DNA of 64,000 bases from Fontisphaera persica (GCF_024832785.1 NZ_CP116615.1:2728001-2792000), one strand, 5' to 3'; shown: positions 51,739 through 61,234, numbered from the stretch's first letter. The notes: generated by a model from the sequence alone, not told the origin. Translations and numbers: made by a program.

Positions 51739-52848
51739 TTAAATGGCGTTGGCCACCAAATCGCCCACTTCGGTGGTGCTGTAACCCATGCGGCCGGCTG
51801 CCAGGCTCTTGAGTTTTTCGCGCACCACTTTGATGACCGCCGCCTCGATGGCTGCCGCGGCTTTGGTCTCGCCCAGGAAATCCAGCATCATCTGGCCGGC
51901 GCAAATGGCCGCCAGGGGGTTGATGACGTTCATGCCGGTGTATTTGGGCGCGCTGCCGCCAATCGGCTCAAACATGCTGGTGCCCTGTGGATTGATGTTA
52001 CCGCCGGCGGCGATGCCCATGCCGCCCTGAATCATGGCGCCCAGGTCGGTGATGATGTCACCAAACATGTTGTCGGTGACAATCACATCAAACCACTCCG
52101 GGTTCTTCACAAACCACATGGTGGTGGCGTCCACATGCGTGTAATCGCGCTTGACCTTCGGGTAGTCCTTGCCCAGCTCAATGAAGGCCCGTTCCCACAA
52201 ATCAAACGCATAAGTGAGCACGTTGGTCTTGCCGCACAGGGTGAGCTGCGCCGTCTTGCCCTCCTTCACCTCCTCGGGCTTGAGGCCGCGCCACGGCTGG
52301 CCGCCCCGGCGTTTCATGGCCAGCTCATAAGCGAACCGCAGGCAGCGCTCCACGCCCCGGCGGGTGTTGATGCTCTCCTGCACCGCAATTTCGTTGGGCG
52401 TGCCCTTGAACACAAACCCGCCCGCGCCGGTGTACAACCCCTCGTTGTTCTCGCGCACCACCACAAAATCAATGTCCTCCGGCTTCTTGTCCTTGAGCGG
52501 GCAAAACCGCTCGTCGTAGAGCTTCACCGGGCGCAGGTTGATGTACTGCTCCAGCTCAAACCGTGTGCGCAGCAATATGCCCTTTTCCAAAATTCCCGGC
52601 TTTACGCCCGGGTGGCCAATGGCTCCCAGCAGGATGGCGGGAAACTGGCGCAGCTCGGCCAGGACGCTGTCCGGCAGGACTTCGCCGGTCTTGAGGTACC
52701 GCTCGCCGCCGATGTCGTAATACGTGTAATTCAACTTCAAGTTGAACTTGGGCGCGGCGGCATCCAGAACTTTAATGGCCTCACGCACGACTTCCGGGCC
52801 GGTGCCATCACCACCGATGACTGCGATATTATAACTCTTTAGACTCAT
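51739..52848 (-). CDS. leuB: 3-isopropylmalate dehydrogenase (leucine biosynthesis) or close homologue
   Basis: A 369-residue beta-decarboxylating dehydrogenase. It has the start [28 protein letters not shown], the substrate-binding arginines ([27 protein letters not shown]), Lys/Asp catalytic segments ([28 protein letters not shown]) and [18 protein letters not shown]. It oxidises and decarboxylates 3-isopropylmalate with NAD+ in the cytoplasm. The substrate loop region is slightly unlike enteric LeuB, so tartrate/isocitrate/homoisocitrate specificity is a minor alternative. leuA, leuC and leuD are not adjacent. A strong terminator follows. Confidence 0.88.
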   Translation of the reverse strand: MSLKSYNIAVIGGDGTGPEVVREAIKVLDAAAPKFNLKLNYTYYDIGGERYLKTGEVLPDSVLAELRQFPAILLGAIGHPGVKPGILEKGILLRTRFELEQYINLRPVKLYDERFCPLKDKKPEDIDFVVVRENNEGLYTGAGGFVFKGTPNEIAVQESINTRRGVERCLRFAYELAMKRRGGQPWRGLKPEEVKEGKTAQLTLCGKTNVLTYAFDLWERAFIELGKDYPKVKRDYTHVDATTMWFVKNPEWFDVIVTDNMFGDIITDLGAMIQGGMGIAAGGNINPQGTSMFEPIGGSAPKYTGMNVINPLAAICAGQMMLDFLGETKAAAAIEAAVIKVVREKLKSLAAGRMGYSTTEVGDLVANAI

Positions 52849-52980
52849 AAAAATTTTGGTTTGCCGTTATCCCCGGCAGGGAAGCCACATGGTAGGCGAA
52901 CTCCTGTTCTTGGCAAACGCTATTTTGCCCAGCCTTAAACAAAAATTGTCAACCCGCCCCCCGCCACGCACAGCCGCGCT

Positions 52981-53817
52981 TCAACCTTTCTCGATGCAGG
53001 CGTAGGCGTTGTGGTTATGGATGCTTTCGTAGTTTTCCGCCTCCACCTTGTACCAGGTGATTTCCTTGCGCGCGTTCAAGCGCACCACCACATTGCGCAC
53101 GAGGTCCTCCACAAAGACGGGGTTTTCGTAGGCCCGCTCCGTCACCGCCTTTTCATCCTGCCGCTTGAGCAGGGCGAATAATTCGGAGCTGGCCGATTGT
53201 TCGACCATCTCGATGACATCCTCAATCCAGACGGTGGCGGTGGAGCGCAACGCCACGGTGACCAGTCCGCGCTGGTTGTGGGCGCCATACTGGCTGATGG
53301 CCTTGGAGCAGGGGCACAAGGTGGTCACCGGCACTTTGACCGTCAGCACAAAATCAATGTCCTTCCCGCAGGCGGCCGCATCAAACCGCGCCGTGTAATC
53401 CATGACGCCCGGCAGGCCGGAAACGGGGGCGCGCTTGACCATGAAATACGGAAACTCCATTTCCAGATGGGCCGTTTCGGCATGCAGGCGCTTTTGCATC
53501 GCGTAAAGAATGTCCGGGATGTTCTCCACATGCACCACGCTGCCATGGGCGTTGAGCACTTCAATGAAACGGCTCATGTGGGTGCCCTTGAATTCCTTGG
53601 GCAGGTCCACAAACATGCCAATGGTGGCGATGGTGTTTTGCAGGGTCCGGGCCTTGTCCAGCACCTGCACGGGAAAGCGCAGACCGCGCACGCCCACCTT
53701 GTCAATTCGCAACTGCCGGTGGTCGCGCTCGCTCTGCTTGTCGTGCATGGGCTGCCGGGCTTTCATCTCGAATCCCGCTCCCGCGGGCGCCGCCAAACTG
53801 TCCATCAACTGAATCAT
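52981..53817 (-). CDS. folE2: GTP cyclohydrolase FolE2 (type IB)
   Basis: A 278-residue enzyme making 7,8-dihydroneopterin triphosphate for folate or queuosine synthesis. FolE2 signatures are RQLRIDKVGVRGLRFPVQVLDK, the metal Cys in TTLCPCSKAISQYGAHNQRG, and YENPVFVEDLVRNVVVRL with EAENYESIHNHNAYA at the end. Family homology begins near MHDKQSERDHRQ, so ATG 53766 or 53748 may be the real start rather than ATG 53817. FolE2 tolerates low zinc because it can use other metals. No canonical folE is seen in the window. Confidence 0.94.
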   Translation of the reverse strand: MIQLMDSLAAPAGAGFEMKARQPMHDKQSERDHRQLRIDKVGVRGLRFPVQVLDKARTLQNTIATIGMFVDLPKEFKGTHMSRFIEVLNAHGSVVHVENIPDILYAMQKRLHAETAHLEMEFPYFMVKRAPVSGLPGVMDYTARFDAAACGKDIDFVLTVKVPVTTLCPCSKAISQYGAHNQRGLVTVALRSTATVWIEDVIEMVEQSASSELFALLKRQDEKAVTERAYENPVFVEDLVRNVVVRLNARKEITWYKVEAENYESIHNHNAYACIEKG

Positions 53818-53822
53818 GGGCA

Positions 53823-53850
53823 AAGATAGTCACCCGCGCCCTTTTTGCAA
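53823..53850 (-). promoter_or_regulatory. Candidate promoter for folE2
   Basis: On the minus strand TTGCAA (53850-53845) and TATCTT (53828-53823) are 16 nt apart. The -10 box ends 5 nt before ATG 53817. If the later starts are used, the leader would be ~50-65 nt. No Zur-type palindrome was recognised. Confidence 0.4.
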
Positions 53851-53919
53851 ACGTATAGAATGGCTTGTCCTGCCAACGTCACCCGAAAGTCACAAACCAA
53901 GCGTGGTGGGTGGGCGCGC

Positions 53920-54324
53920 CTAGTTGTGCACCAGCGAAGCCCGCACCACCCGCTCCCGAATCAACGCCACAAAGACCCTGGCCCCGGTGTAAAACCAGCC
54001 CAAATGGCTCCGGCATCGGCCGCAGAGGCAGTAGGACCAGGCGCAGCCGGGAAACCAGGTGTGCTCGAGAGTGGGCACGCCCACGTTCAGACAGCCGCTG
54101 ACCTGGCCAAACAAGAGAATGCAAAACCTGATGCCCGCAGGGTTGACAAAGGTGTGTTCCGCCGCGCCATGCACCTGAATCCGTTCCCGCTCACTGGCCA
54201 CCGGTTGATGACAGGCCACACACAGCCATTGCTCCTGGCCCTCCCCGGACTGGAAGGATGTCTGGGGGTCCACCCGTGGGATGAGTACCTCTGCCGTGCC
54301 CAGGATGTTCTCGTTTTCGGACAT
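53920..54324 (-). CDS. Stand-alone CULT (cereblon thalidomide-binding) domain protein
   Basis: A 134-residue single-domain protein. Cys35-x-x-Cys38 (CVACH) and Cys101-x-x-Cys104 (CGRC) match the zinc site of cereblon. His88, Trp90, Trp96 and Trp110 (EHTWFPGCAW ... HLGWFY) reproduce human CRBN His378/Trp380/Trp386/Trp400 with identical spacings (2, 6, 14). These residues form the aromatic cage that binds thalidomide, uridine and C-terminal cyclic imides. NPAGIRF and GVPTLEHTWFPG are further CULT hallmarks, as in the Magnetospirillum protein MsCI4. No Lon or E3-adaptor domain is present, and there is no signal peptide. The cellular role of bacterial CULT proteins is unknown. Start MSENEN (54324) chosen over 54360. 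Confidence 0.85.
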   Translation of the reverse strand: MSENENILGTAEVLIPRVDPQTSFQSGEGQEQWLCVACHQPVASERERIQVHGAAEHTFVNPAGIRFCILLFGQVSGCLNVGVPTLEHTWFPGCAWSYCLCGRCRSHLGWFYTGARVFVALIRERVVRASLVHN

Positions 54325-54529
54325 GGCACTGATGTGCGTAGTCGCAAGCTGCTTCCTCAATTTAACCTTCCGCGCCTCTTTTGCAATGGCGGCCTGCGCC
54401 CCGGCACTCGGTGTTTACCGCCCGGGCAGCGCGCCCAAGGGCCATGCCATGGGAGCCGGCGCGAACGCCGGAGGCTGCGGCAAAAGGTCTGCTTGGCAAA
54501 GGCTGCCTGCCCCCTTACCATGCCCGGGC

Positions 54530-55096
54530 ATGACTGCAACGGAAGCTTTGCAAGTTTTTCGGGAAACCGGCGCGCTGCTGGAGGGACATTTTATTTTGCG
54601 CAGTGGCCTGCGGAGCCGCCAATACTTTCAATGCGCGCTGGCCCTGCAACACATGCCCACGGTCGAGCGCTTTGGCGCCGCCCTGGCCGCGAAGGTCCGC
54701 CATCTGGCGCCCGCCACGGTCATCGCCCCTGCCATGGGCGGTCTGGTCATTGGCCAGGAAGTCGCCCGCCAACTGCGCTGCCGTTTCATCTTTGCCGAGA
54801 AAGAGGAGGGCAAGCTGGTATTGCGTCGTGGCTTTACTATCCAGCCGGGCGAACGCCTGCTGGTGGTGGAGGACGTCGTAACCAAGGGCGGGCGGGTGCA
54901 GGAGACGCTGGACATCGTGCGGCAGCACGGGGGGGTGCCGCTGGCGGTGGCTGTGCTGGTGGACCGCTCCAATGGCACGGTGGACTTTGGCCTTCCCTTT
55001 TTCAGTCTCATTCAGATGCACGTGGAGACGTTTGCGCCCGACCAACTGCCGCCGGACCTCGCCGCCATTCCGCCGGTAAAACCGGGCAGCAAATAG
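54530..55096 (+). CDS. pyrE: Orotate phosphoribosyltransferase
   Basis: A 188-residue enzyme joining orotate with PRPP to form OMP in pyrimidine synthesis. It has HFILRSGLRSRQYFQ, the APAMGGLVIGQEVARQL loop, FAEKEEGKLVLRRGF and the PRPP motif LLVVEDVVTKGGRV, which all match PyrE. Start MTATEALQ (54530); an upstream overlapping ATG is in another frame. It is divergent from the CULT gene, with ~205 nt between starts, and is followed 22 nt later by an M20 peptidase gene. Confidence 0.94.
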   Translation: MTATEALQVFRETGALLEGHFILRSGLRSRQYFQCALALQHMPTVERFGAALAAKVRHLAPATVIAPAMGGLVIGQEVARQLRCRFIFAEKEEGKLVLRRGFTIQPGERLLVVEDVVTKGGRVQETLDIVRQHGGVPLAVAVLVDRSNGTVDFGLPFFSLIQMHVETFAPDQLPPDLAAIPPVKPGSK

Positions 55097-55118
55097 CGCG
55101 CGCCGGAAGTGGTTTTGT

Positions 55119-56261
55119 GTGACGCCCGCCGACCCCATCAAATTACTGCGCGAGCTGGTGGCGCTGCCCAGCGTCAACCCCGCGCTTGTCCCTCCCGGCA
55201 CGGCTGGCACAGGCGAAGGGTTGATGGTTGATTTTTTGACCGCCGTGGCGGCCCAGGGCGGCCTGGAGGTGGAGCGGCAGGAAGTGGCCCCCCACCGTTT
55301 TAATTTGTGGTTGCGCCTGGCGCCTCCCGGGGCGGTGCGCATGCGCATCTGGCTGGCCCCGCATCTTGACACGGTACCGCCCGCGGATGCCGCGCAACTT
55401 CAGCCCGTCGTCCACCAGGGGCGGTTGTACGGGCGGGGAGCCTGTGACACCAAAGGCTCGGTAGCCGCCATGCTGGCCGCGCTTCTCCAACTGGCCCGCC
55501 ATGGCCCGCGGCCCGCAGGCGTGGAAATCACCCTGCTGGCGCTGGTGGATGAGGAGCATCACCAGCTTGGCTCGCGCGCGGTTGCCGCCAGTGGACGCCG
55601 GGCCGATTTGGCGATTGTGGGTGAACCCACCGGCTGCCGCGTGGTTACGGCGCACAAAGGCAACACGTGGATTCAACTCGCCACCCGGGGCCGCGCCGCG
55701 CATGGGTCCACGCCTGAAAAAGGACGCAATGCCGTTGAGGCGATGAGCCGGGTCATTCAAATCCTGAGCACCACGGGCAGGGCCGCGTTGCAACGGCGAA
55801 AACATCCGTTGCTGGGCTGCCCCACCTTGAGTGTGGGACGCATTGAAGGCGGCTCCCAGCCCAACATTGTGCCAGATGCCTGCACGCTGACCTTGGACCG
55901 CCGTTTGCTGCCGGGGGAAAGCACCGCCAGTGCCGTCCGTGAAATCCAGCGCTGGCTGCGCGAGGCGGGGATGCGCGGGGTGACGGTGACGAATCTCAAA
56001 CCCGTTTCCTGCCCCGCCCTGGCCACACCGGCGGATTTGCCGCTGGTTCGGGACCTCATGCGGGCGGCCCGCTGCCCCCGCCCCCTGGGCGCGCCATTCT
56101 TTTGCGATGCCGCGATATTGGCCGGCGCCGGCACCCCTTCGGTGGTCTTTGGCCCCGGTGACGTTGCGCAAGCGCATACCGCCGACGAATACGTGAGCCT
56201 GGCCCAGGTGCAACAAGCCACGGACATCTTGCGCCATTTTCTGGAGCAGCTCGAGGCATGA
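55119..56261 (+). CDS. M20-family amidohydrolase (ArgE/DapE/carboxypeptidase G2-like)
   Basis: A 380-residue zinc peptidase-fold protein starting with GTG at 55119. The metal ligands lie in LAPHLDTVPP (His, Asp), GRGACDTKGS (Asp), LALVDEEHHQLGS (catalytic Glu, Glu) and IVGEPTG. The C-terminal His lies in AQAHTADEYVSL. The dimerisation insert (~180-290) includes GRAAHGSTPEKGRNAVEAM. Members deacylate N-acetylornithine, N-succinyl-DAP or peptides. A role in arginine or lysine synthesis is plausible, but specificity cannot be read. The stop overlaps the flippase start by 4 nt. Confidence 0.88.
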   Translation: MTPADPIKLLRELVALPSVNPALVPPGTAGTGEGLMVDFLTAVAAQGGLEVERQEVAPHRFNLWLRLAPPGAVRMRIWLAPHLDTVPPADAAQLQPVVHQGRLYGRGACDTKGSVAAMLAALLQLARHGPRPAGVEITLLALVDEEHHQLGSRAVAASGRRADLAIVGEPTGCRVVTAHKGNTWIQLATRGRAAHGSTPEKGRNAVEAMSRVIQILSTTGRAALQRRKHPLLGCPTLSVGRIEGGSQPNIVPDACTLTLDRRLLPGESTASAVREIQRWLREAGMRGVTVTNLKPVSCPALATPADLPLVRDLMRAARCPRPLGAPFFCDAAILAGAGTPSVVFGPGDVAQAHTADEYVSLAQVQQATDILRHFLEQLEA

Positions 56262-57658
56262 CCACGGTTCCATCCACCCCCAAAGAAGGGCGCGCGCGCT
56301 TTTTCCGGCAGAGCGGCTGGATGGTCAGTGCCACGCTTCTGGGCGGCGTGTGCATGTTTGCCGTGCACGTCATCTACCCCATCCTCGGCCCGCGGGAGTA
56401 TGGCCTGTTCACCACGTTGCTGGCCATGCTCAACGTGCTGACCATTCCGGCGCTGGGCCTGCAAACCACTTTCGCCCACCAGACCGCGGCAGCCATCACG
56501 CCGGAAGACGAAGCGCGGCTGGCGGGCACGGTGCGGGCGGTGCTGGGATGGGCCTTGGTGGCATGGCTGGTTTTTGTGGGGGTGGTGCTGGCTTTTCAAG
56601 GGTGGATTCAAAGCACCTGGGCCATTCATCAACCGCTGGCCCTGTGGATTGTCGTGCTGTTCACGCTTTGCCTGCTGTGGCAGCCGGTGCTTTTCGGCGT
56701 ATTGCAAGGCCGCCAGAATTTCTTCTGGCTCGGCTGGGCCTTGATTACCAATGGCGCCGGGCGCCTGGTAACGGCCTTGTCACTCGTCTTTCTGGCAATC
56801 TGGCTCAGCCCGCCCCCCACTGCCACAGCCGCGCTGCTGGGGGCCTTGATTGGCATTGCGGCGTCGGTGGTGCTGGCCGGCTGGCGCACCCGCGAAGTGT
56901 GGGGGCGCAAGGAACACCTGCCGTTTGTCTGGGGCCCCTGGCTGCGCGTGGTCATTCCGCTCACCCTGGGGTTGGGAGCGTTTCAATTTCTGTTCAGCGT
57001 GGATGTGTTGCTGGTGCGGACGTTTTATCTGGAGGATCAAACCGGCAATTACAACGCCGCCGGCACCATCGGGCGCGGCCTGGTCATGTTCACCGCGCCG
57101 CTGGCGGTGGTTATGTTCCCCAAAGTGGTGCGCAGTCACGCCCTGGGCAAACGCAGCCAGGTCATGCTGGTCACGCTGGCTTCGGTGGCGGCCCTGGGCG
57201 TCCTGGCGGCCGCCGGTTGCACGCTGATGGCGTGGGGGATGCGCTACGTGGTGGAGCATCCGGAGTTCCACCCTGCCTGGCTGCCGGCGGGTGTGCTCAA
57301 GGCCCTGCGCGGAAGCGCCGTCAGTGTCCAAGTCCTGTCCAGTTTGATTCCCTGGTTTGTCTGGTGCATGTTGCCGTTGGCGCTGGGCAATGTGCTGCTT
57401 AACAATCTGCTGGCCCGAAAAAAGTATGGCGTGGTCCCGTGGCTCCTGTTGCTCATCACCGCCTACTTCACCACGCTGGCCGCCGGCGCGCCGCCCCCCG
57501 CCACGGACGGCTCCTATCAACATTTCAAATGGGTCATCCAGATTTTGGGCCTGTACAGCCTGTTGTTTCTGGCGGCTTGTGCCTGGTTCACCTTTCGCAC
57601 CCGGAACGGCGCTCAAGAATCTCTTCCCCCCGATCCGCTGGCCGGGGAAGCGATCTAA
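56258..57658 (+). CDS. Polysaccharide flippase-like membrane protein (MATE/Wzx superfamily)
   Basis: A 466-residue protein with about twelve predicted membrane helices. The N-terminus FRQSGWMVSATLLGGVCMFAVHVIYPILGPREYGLFTTLLAMLNV has the Wzx/MurJ-like first helix pair ending in a PxEYG turn. It likely flips lipid-linked oligosaccharides across the inner membrane. Glycosyltransferases elsewhere in the window are consistent with that. It is translationally coupled to the M20 gene. The C-terminal ~25 residues are polar. Confidence 0.82.
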   Translation: MTTVPSTPKEGRARFFRQSGWMVSATLLGGVCMFAVHVIYPILGPREYGLFTTLLAMLNVLTIPALGLQTTFAHQTAAAITPEDEARLAGTVRAVLGWALVAWLVFVGVVLAFQGWIQSTWAIHQPLALWIVVLFTLCLLWQPVLFGVLQGRQNFFWLGWALITNGAGRLVTALSLVFLAIWLSPPPTATAALLGALIGIAASVVLAGWRTREVWGRKEHLPFVWGPWLRVVIPLTLGLGAFQFLFSVDVLLVRTFYLEDQTGNYNAAGTIGRGLVMFTAPLAVVMFPKVVRSHALGKRSQVMLVTLASVAALGVLAAAGCTLMAWGMRYVVEHPEFHPAWLPAGVLKALRGSAVSVQVLSSLIPWFVWCMLPLALGNVLLNNLLARKKYGVVPWLLLLITAYFTTLAAGAPPPATDGSYQHFKWVIQILGLYSLLFLAACAWFTFRTRNGAQESLPPDPLAGEAI

Positions 57659-57840
57659 GTCCCCCCGCGTGATGAAGCTGCTGCAAGCACCCCCGCCTGC
57701 GGCCAAAGGTTGCATCCCTTTCCCATTTGATTATGCTTGGCCGCAGGCATTGTGCCCGGTGATATGCACCAACGACGAACGGCTGCCCTTCCGCCGCTGC
57801 AGCCATCGGCAGCGGCAGGGCCACTGATCGCCTGAGCCTT

Positions 57841-59934
57841 ATGGCCCATTCCCGCCCCAAACCCACCTCGGCCAAGCCCCGCCCGCGCGGGCAAGCCCGG
57901 AAAACCCGGAGCATCCGCGCCGCCCAAAAAGCCGAGGCGGGGCCGAAAGCCATCCTGCATCAACTGGCGGTGGTGGTGCAGCACTCGGATGATGCCATCT
58001 TCAGTCTGCGCCGCGATGGCGTCATCAACAGTTGGAATCCCGCCGCCGAGCGCATCTTTGGCCGCACCGCCGCCCAGGTCATGGGGCAGTCCTTCCATGT
58101 TTTGTTTCCGCCGGAACGCCGTCACGAATGCGATGGCATCTTGGAACGCCTCCGCCGGGGGGAGCACTTAAGCCGGTATGAACTGATGCTGCCCCGCCCG
58201 CCCGGCCCGCCGGTGCATGTAGCCCTCACCCTGTCGCCCATTCGCACCCGGCCCGGGACCCCGGTGCGCGGCGCGGCCATCATAGCGCGCGATAATTCCG
58301 AGCAAAAACGGGCCGAGGAAAAACTGCGGCAGTCCGAGGCCTTTTACCACAGCCTGGTGGAAAATCTGCCGCAATACATTTTTCGCAAGGAACTGGACCT
58401 GCGTTTTTCCTTTGCCAACCGGCGGTTCTGCCAGCTCCTGGGCCGCTCGCTGGAGGAAGTGACGGGGCGCACGGATTACGATTTCTTTCCGCCCGAGCTG
58501 GCCGCCAAATACCAGGAGGACGACCGGCGGGTGATCCAGACAGGCGAGGCGTTCGAGACAGTGGAAATCAACCAGCCCCCCGGTGGCCGCAAAATTTACG
58601 TGCACGTTTGCAAAACGCCCATCCGGGACGCCGCGGGCAAAATCATCGGCGTGCAGGGGATTTTCTGGGACATCACCGCCAGCCGCGAAGCCGAGGAGGC
58701 TCTGCGCCAGAGCGAGGAGCGTTACCGCACGCTGTTGAACAGCGTCACGGATTACATTTACACGGTGGAGTTTCGCGACGGCAAACCCTTCGCCACCCGG
58801 CACGGCCCCGGTTGCCTTGCCGTCACGGGGTACTCGCCCGAGGATTACGCGGAAGCCCCCTATCTCTGGTACCTGATGATTCACCCCGAGGACCGGGAAA
58901 AAGTGGTGAGGATGCTGGATCAAATCCGCGCCGGCCACACCGAGCCGCTGGAGCATCGCATCATTCACCGCGACGGCTCGGTGCGCTGGGTGCGCAACAC
59001 GCAGGTGCCCCGGCGCAACGAAAAGGGCGAAGTGGTGGCGTACGACGGGCTGATTTCGGACATCACCGAGCGGAAGGAAGCCGAGGAAAAACTGCGCCAG
59101 GCCAATCTCGAACTCTCCACCAGCCGCGACCAGTTGATGAAGGCCTTGCAGGACCTCAACAAATCCCACGAGGAGCTCAAAGCCGCCCAAATGTTGCTCA
59201 TCCGCGCCGAAAAAATGGAGACGGTGGGCCGGCTGGCGGCCGGCCTGGCGCATGAAGTCAAGAATCCGCTGGCCATTCTGCTCTCCGGCATCGAGTATCT
59301 GGATGGCACGGCGGCGGCCAAATTGGAAGACGTCAAGATGGTGCTCGAGGACATGCGCGTGGCACTGACCCGCGCCGATGGAGTCATCCGGAGCCTGCTG
59401 GATTTTGCCGCTTCGCAGGAGCTGGGCGTCAAACCGGAGAATCTGAACACGGTCATCGAACAGCCGCTGGCCCTCATGCGGCATGACTTTTCCAAGGCCG
59501 GCGTGCAAGTCGTCAAACGCCTGGCGCCGGACCTGCCGCTGGTGCCCATGGACCGCAATAAAATCGAGCAGGTGCTCGTCAATTTATTTATGAATGCGCT
59601 GCAAGCCATGCCCGAAGGCGGCGTGCTGACGGTCACCACCCGTTCCCGCACCCTGGGTCTGCGGGAGGGCACCACCGCCAATGTCCGGGGCGGGGAACGC
59701 TTCCACCCCGGCAACCAGGTGGTGGAGGTGGAAATCGAGGACACGGGCATCGGCATTCCCGCGGAAATGATGGCGCGGCTCTATGAACCGTTTTTCACCA
59801 CCAAGCCCGCCGGCAAAGGCACCGGCCTGGGCCTGGCGGTTTCCAAGAAAATCCTTGAAATGCATGGCGCTGACATCCACATTTCCAATCGTGTGGAAGG
59901 CGGCGTGCAGGTGGTCATCACCTTCAAAATATGA
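57841..59934 (+). CDS. Soluble triple-PAS sensor histidine kinase
   Basis: A 697-residue kinase with no membrane segment. A basic, Pro-rich N-terminus is followed by three PAS domains (~38-160, ~162-285, ~290-418; PAC ends such as IARDNSEQKRAEEKL, FWDITASREAEEAL and ISDITERKEAEEKL) and a coiled linker. HisKA follows with phospho-acceptor His471 (AGLAHEVKNPLAIL). The ATPase domain has N box (VLVNLFMNALQAMPEGG), G1 (EDTGIGIP), F box (LYEPFFTTK) and G2 (GKGTGLGLAVSKKI). Input is unknown; no haem or flavin motif is evident. It is followed 21 nt later by a receiver-only regulator, its probable partner. Confidence 0.93.
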   Translation: MAHSRPKPTSAKPRPRGQARKTRSIRAAQKAEAGPKAILHQLAVVVQHSDDAIFSLRRDGVINSWNPAAERIFGRTAAQVMGQSFHVLFPPERRHECDGILERLRRGEHLSRYELMLPRPPGPPVHVALTLSPIRTRPGTPVRGAAIIARDNSEQKRAEEKLRQSEAFYHSLVENLPQYIFRKELDLRFSFANRRFCQLLGRSLEEVTGRTDYDFFPPELAAKYQEDDRRVIQTGEAFETVEINQPPGGRKIYVHVCKTPIRDAAGKIIGVQGIFWDITASREAEEALRQSEERYRTLLNSVTDYIYTVEFRDGKPFATRHGPGCLAVTGYSPEDYAEAPYLWYLMIHPEDREKVVRMLDQIRAGHTEPLEHRIIHRDGSVRWVRNTQVPRRNEKGEVVAYDGLISDITERKEAEEKLRQANLELSTSRDQLMKALQDLNKSHEELKAAQMLLIRAEKMETVGRLAAGLAHEVKNPLAILLSGIEYLDGTAAAKLEDVKMVLEDMRVALTRADGVIRSLLDFAASQELGVKPENLNTVIEQPLALMRHDFSKAGVQVVKRLAPDLPLVPMDRNKIEQVLVNLFMNALQAMPEGGVLTVTTRSRTLGLREGTTANVRGGERFHPGNQVVEVEIEDTGIGIPAEMMARLYEPFFTTKPAGKGTGLGLAVSKKILEMHGADIHISNRVEGGVQVVITFKI

Positions 59935-59955
59935 CCCTCCACGCGGGCGGCCTGT

Positions 59956-60429
59956 ATGGAAAAGAAACGCATACTCATCATTGACGACGAACCGACCTTC
60001 ACCCGGATGGTGCGCCTCAACCTCGAAAAAACCGGCAAATACGAGGTGCGCGAGGAAAACCGAGGACGGCGCGGGGCCGCGGCAGCGCGTGAATTCAAGC
60101 CGCATCTCATTTTTCTGGATGTCATCATGCCCGACGCCGACGGCGGCGAAGTGGCGGCGCACATCCAGGCCGACAACCGCCTGAAAAACGTGCCCATTGT
60201 CTTTCTCACCGCCACCGTCTCGAAGCGGGAAGTGGGCGACACCGGCGGCACGCGCGGCGGCCTTTTCTTTCTGGCCAAACCCGTAACCCTGGAGCAACTG
60301 GAAGCCTGCATCGCCAAACATCTTCCGGACCTCCCCGCCGCGCCGGAAAGCCCGGCGGATGCCGCCCCGCCACCCCCGCCCCCCGCGCCACCCCCTGGCG
60401 GAGGATGTGCTCCGGGCACCCAGGCCTAA
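59956..60429 (+). CDS. Receiver-only response regulator with proline-rich tail
   Basis: A 157-residue protein. The REC domain has the acidic pair (IIDDEP), phospho-acceptor Asp (LIFLDVIMPDADGG), Thr (FLTATV) and Lys (LAKPVTLEQ). The last ~35 residues are Pro-rich (APPPPPPAPPPGGG) with no output domain. It would relay a phosphate or act by protein-protein contact. It is paired with the upstream triple-PAS kinase. Confidence 0.9.
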   Translation: MEKKRILIIDDEPTFTRMVRLNLEKTGKYEVREENRGRRGAAAAREFKPHLIFLDVIMPDADGGEVAAHIQADNRLKNVPIVFLTATVSKREVGDTGGTRGGLFFLAKPVTLEQLEACIAKHLPDLPAAPESPADAAPPPPPPAPPPGGGCAPGTQA

Positions 60430-60452
60430 ACTTCTTGGGAGCATCCCTTTCC

Positions 60453-61217
60453 ATGAAACGCCTTCTCCCGCCGGCTCTGCGTCGCGCTATGCGGGCGGGC
60501 TTGCAGCGGCTGGGTTATGACCTGGTCAATCAGCGGGAATGGGGGCGAGATTCTCTGATGGATGTGGCCAACCTTTTCGGCCCAAGCCCTCCCAAAGTCA
60601 TTTTTGATGTGGGTGCCAATGTGGGGCAATTTTTGGGGCGGGTTTTGCAGCATTTCCCGTCCGCGCATTGCCATGCGTTTGAACCTTTTCCGCAGGCTTT
60701 CGCCACCTTGCAACAATTTGCCGCACCGTATCCCAACGTCACGGCCCATTGTCTGGCGCTGGGAGACGAAGACGGAAACAAAGAATTGCATGTCAATGAA
60801 GCGAACGTGACCAATTCGCTACTGGCTACGGATGCCGCAGCCTCCCATTACTCTCCTCCGGGTTGGCAGGAAACGCGCGGCGTGCTCCCCGTCCCCGTCC
60901 GTCGCCTTGAAACCTTCTGCCGCGAACACAAGGTGGACCGCATAGATTTGTTGAAAGTGGATGCGCAGGGTTATGACCTGCGGATTTTGCAGGGGGCGGG
61001 CGCGCTGCTGGAGCAACACCGTATTCGCTGCCTGCTGTTGGAGGTGTTGTTTGTGCCGCTCTACGAGGGACAGGCTTATTTTCATGAGATTTACGATTTT
61101 CTCTGGCAGCGGCATTACCACCTGGTGGGCCTTTATGAAATCAACCGGGCCCCGGACGGCTCGGCCAAATGGGCCGATGCCCTCTTTGTCAGCCATCGCC
61201 CGCCATCCTCGCCCTAA
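60453..61217 (+). CDS. FkbM-family methyltransferase
   Basis: A 254-residue SAM methyltransferase. Motif I KVIFDVGANVGQFLGRVL, CHAFEPFPQAFATL and the FkbM signature VDRIDLLKVDAQGYDLRILQGA are clear. FkbM proteins O-methylate polyketides or, more often in genome contexts like this, sugars of surface polysaccharides. The next gene is a GT4 enzyme 17 nt downstream, which supports a glycan substrate. Confidence 0.9.
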   Translation: MKRLLPPALRRAMRAGLQRLGYDLVNQREWGRDSLMDVANLFGPSPPKVIFDVGANVGQFLGRVLQHFPSAHCHAFEPFPQAFATLQQFAAPYPNVTAHCLALGDEDGNKELHVNEANVTNSLLATDAAASHYSPPGWQETRGVLPVPVRRLETFCREHKVDRIDLLKVDAQGYDLRILQGAGALLEQHRIRCLLLEVLFVPLYEGQAYFHEIYDFLWQRHYHLVGLYEINRAPDGSAKWADALFVSHRPPSSP

Positions 61218-61234
61218 ACCACCGCTGCCAGCGC

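Noticed and set aside
53920-54324. Rubredoxin or generic zinc-ribbon interpretation of the CxxC protein
   Set aside because: The exact His/Trp spacing of the cereblon cage and the GxPTxEHTWFPG segment fit CULT much better.
53845-55122. Plus-strand frame spanning the CULT gene and pyrE
   Set aside because: It crosses two genes with strong motifs on other frames and has no family resemblance.
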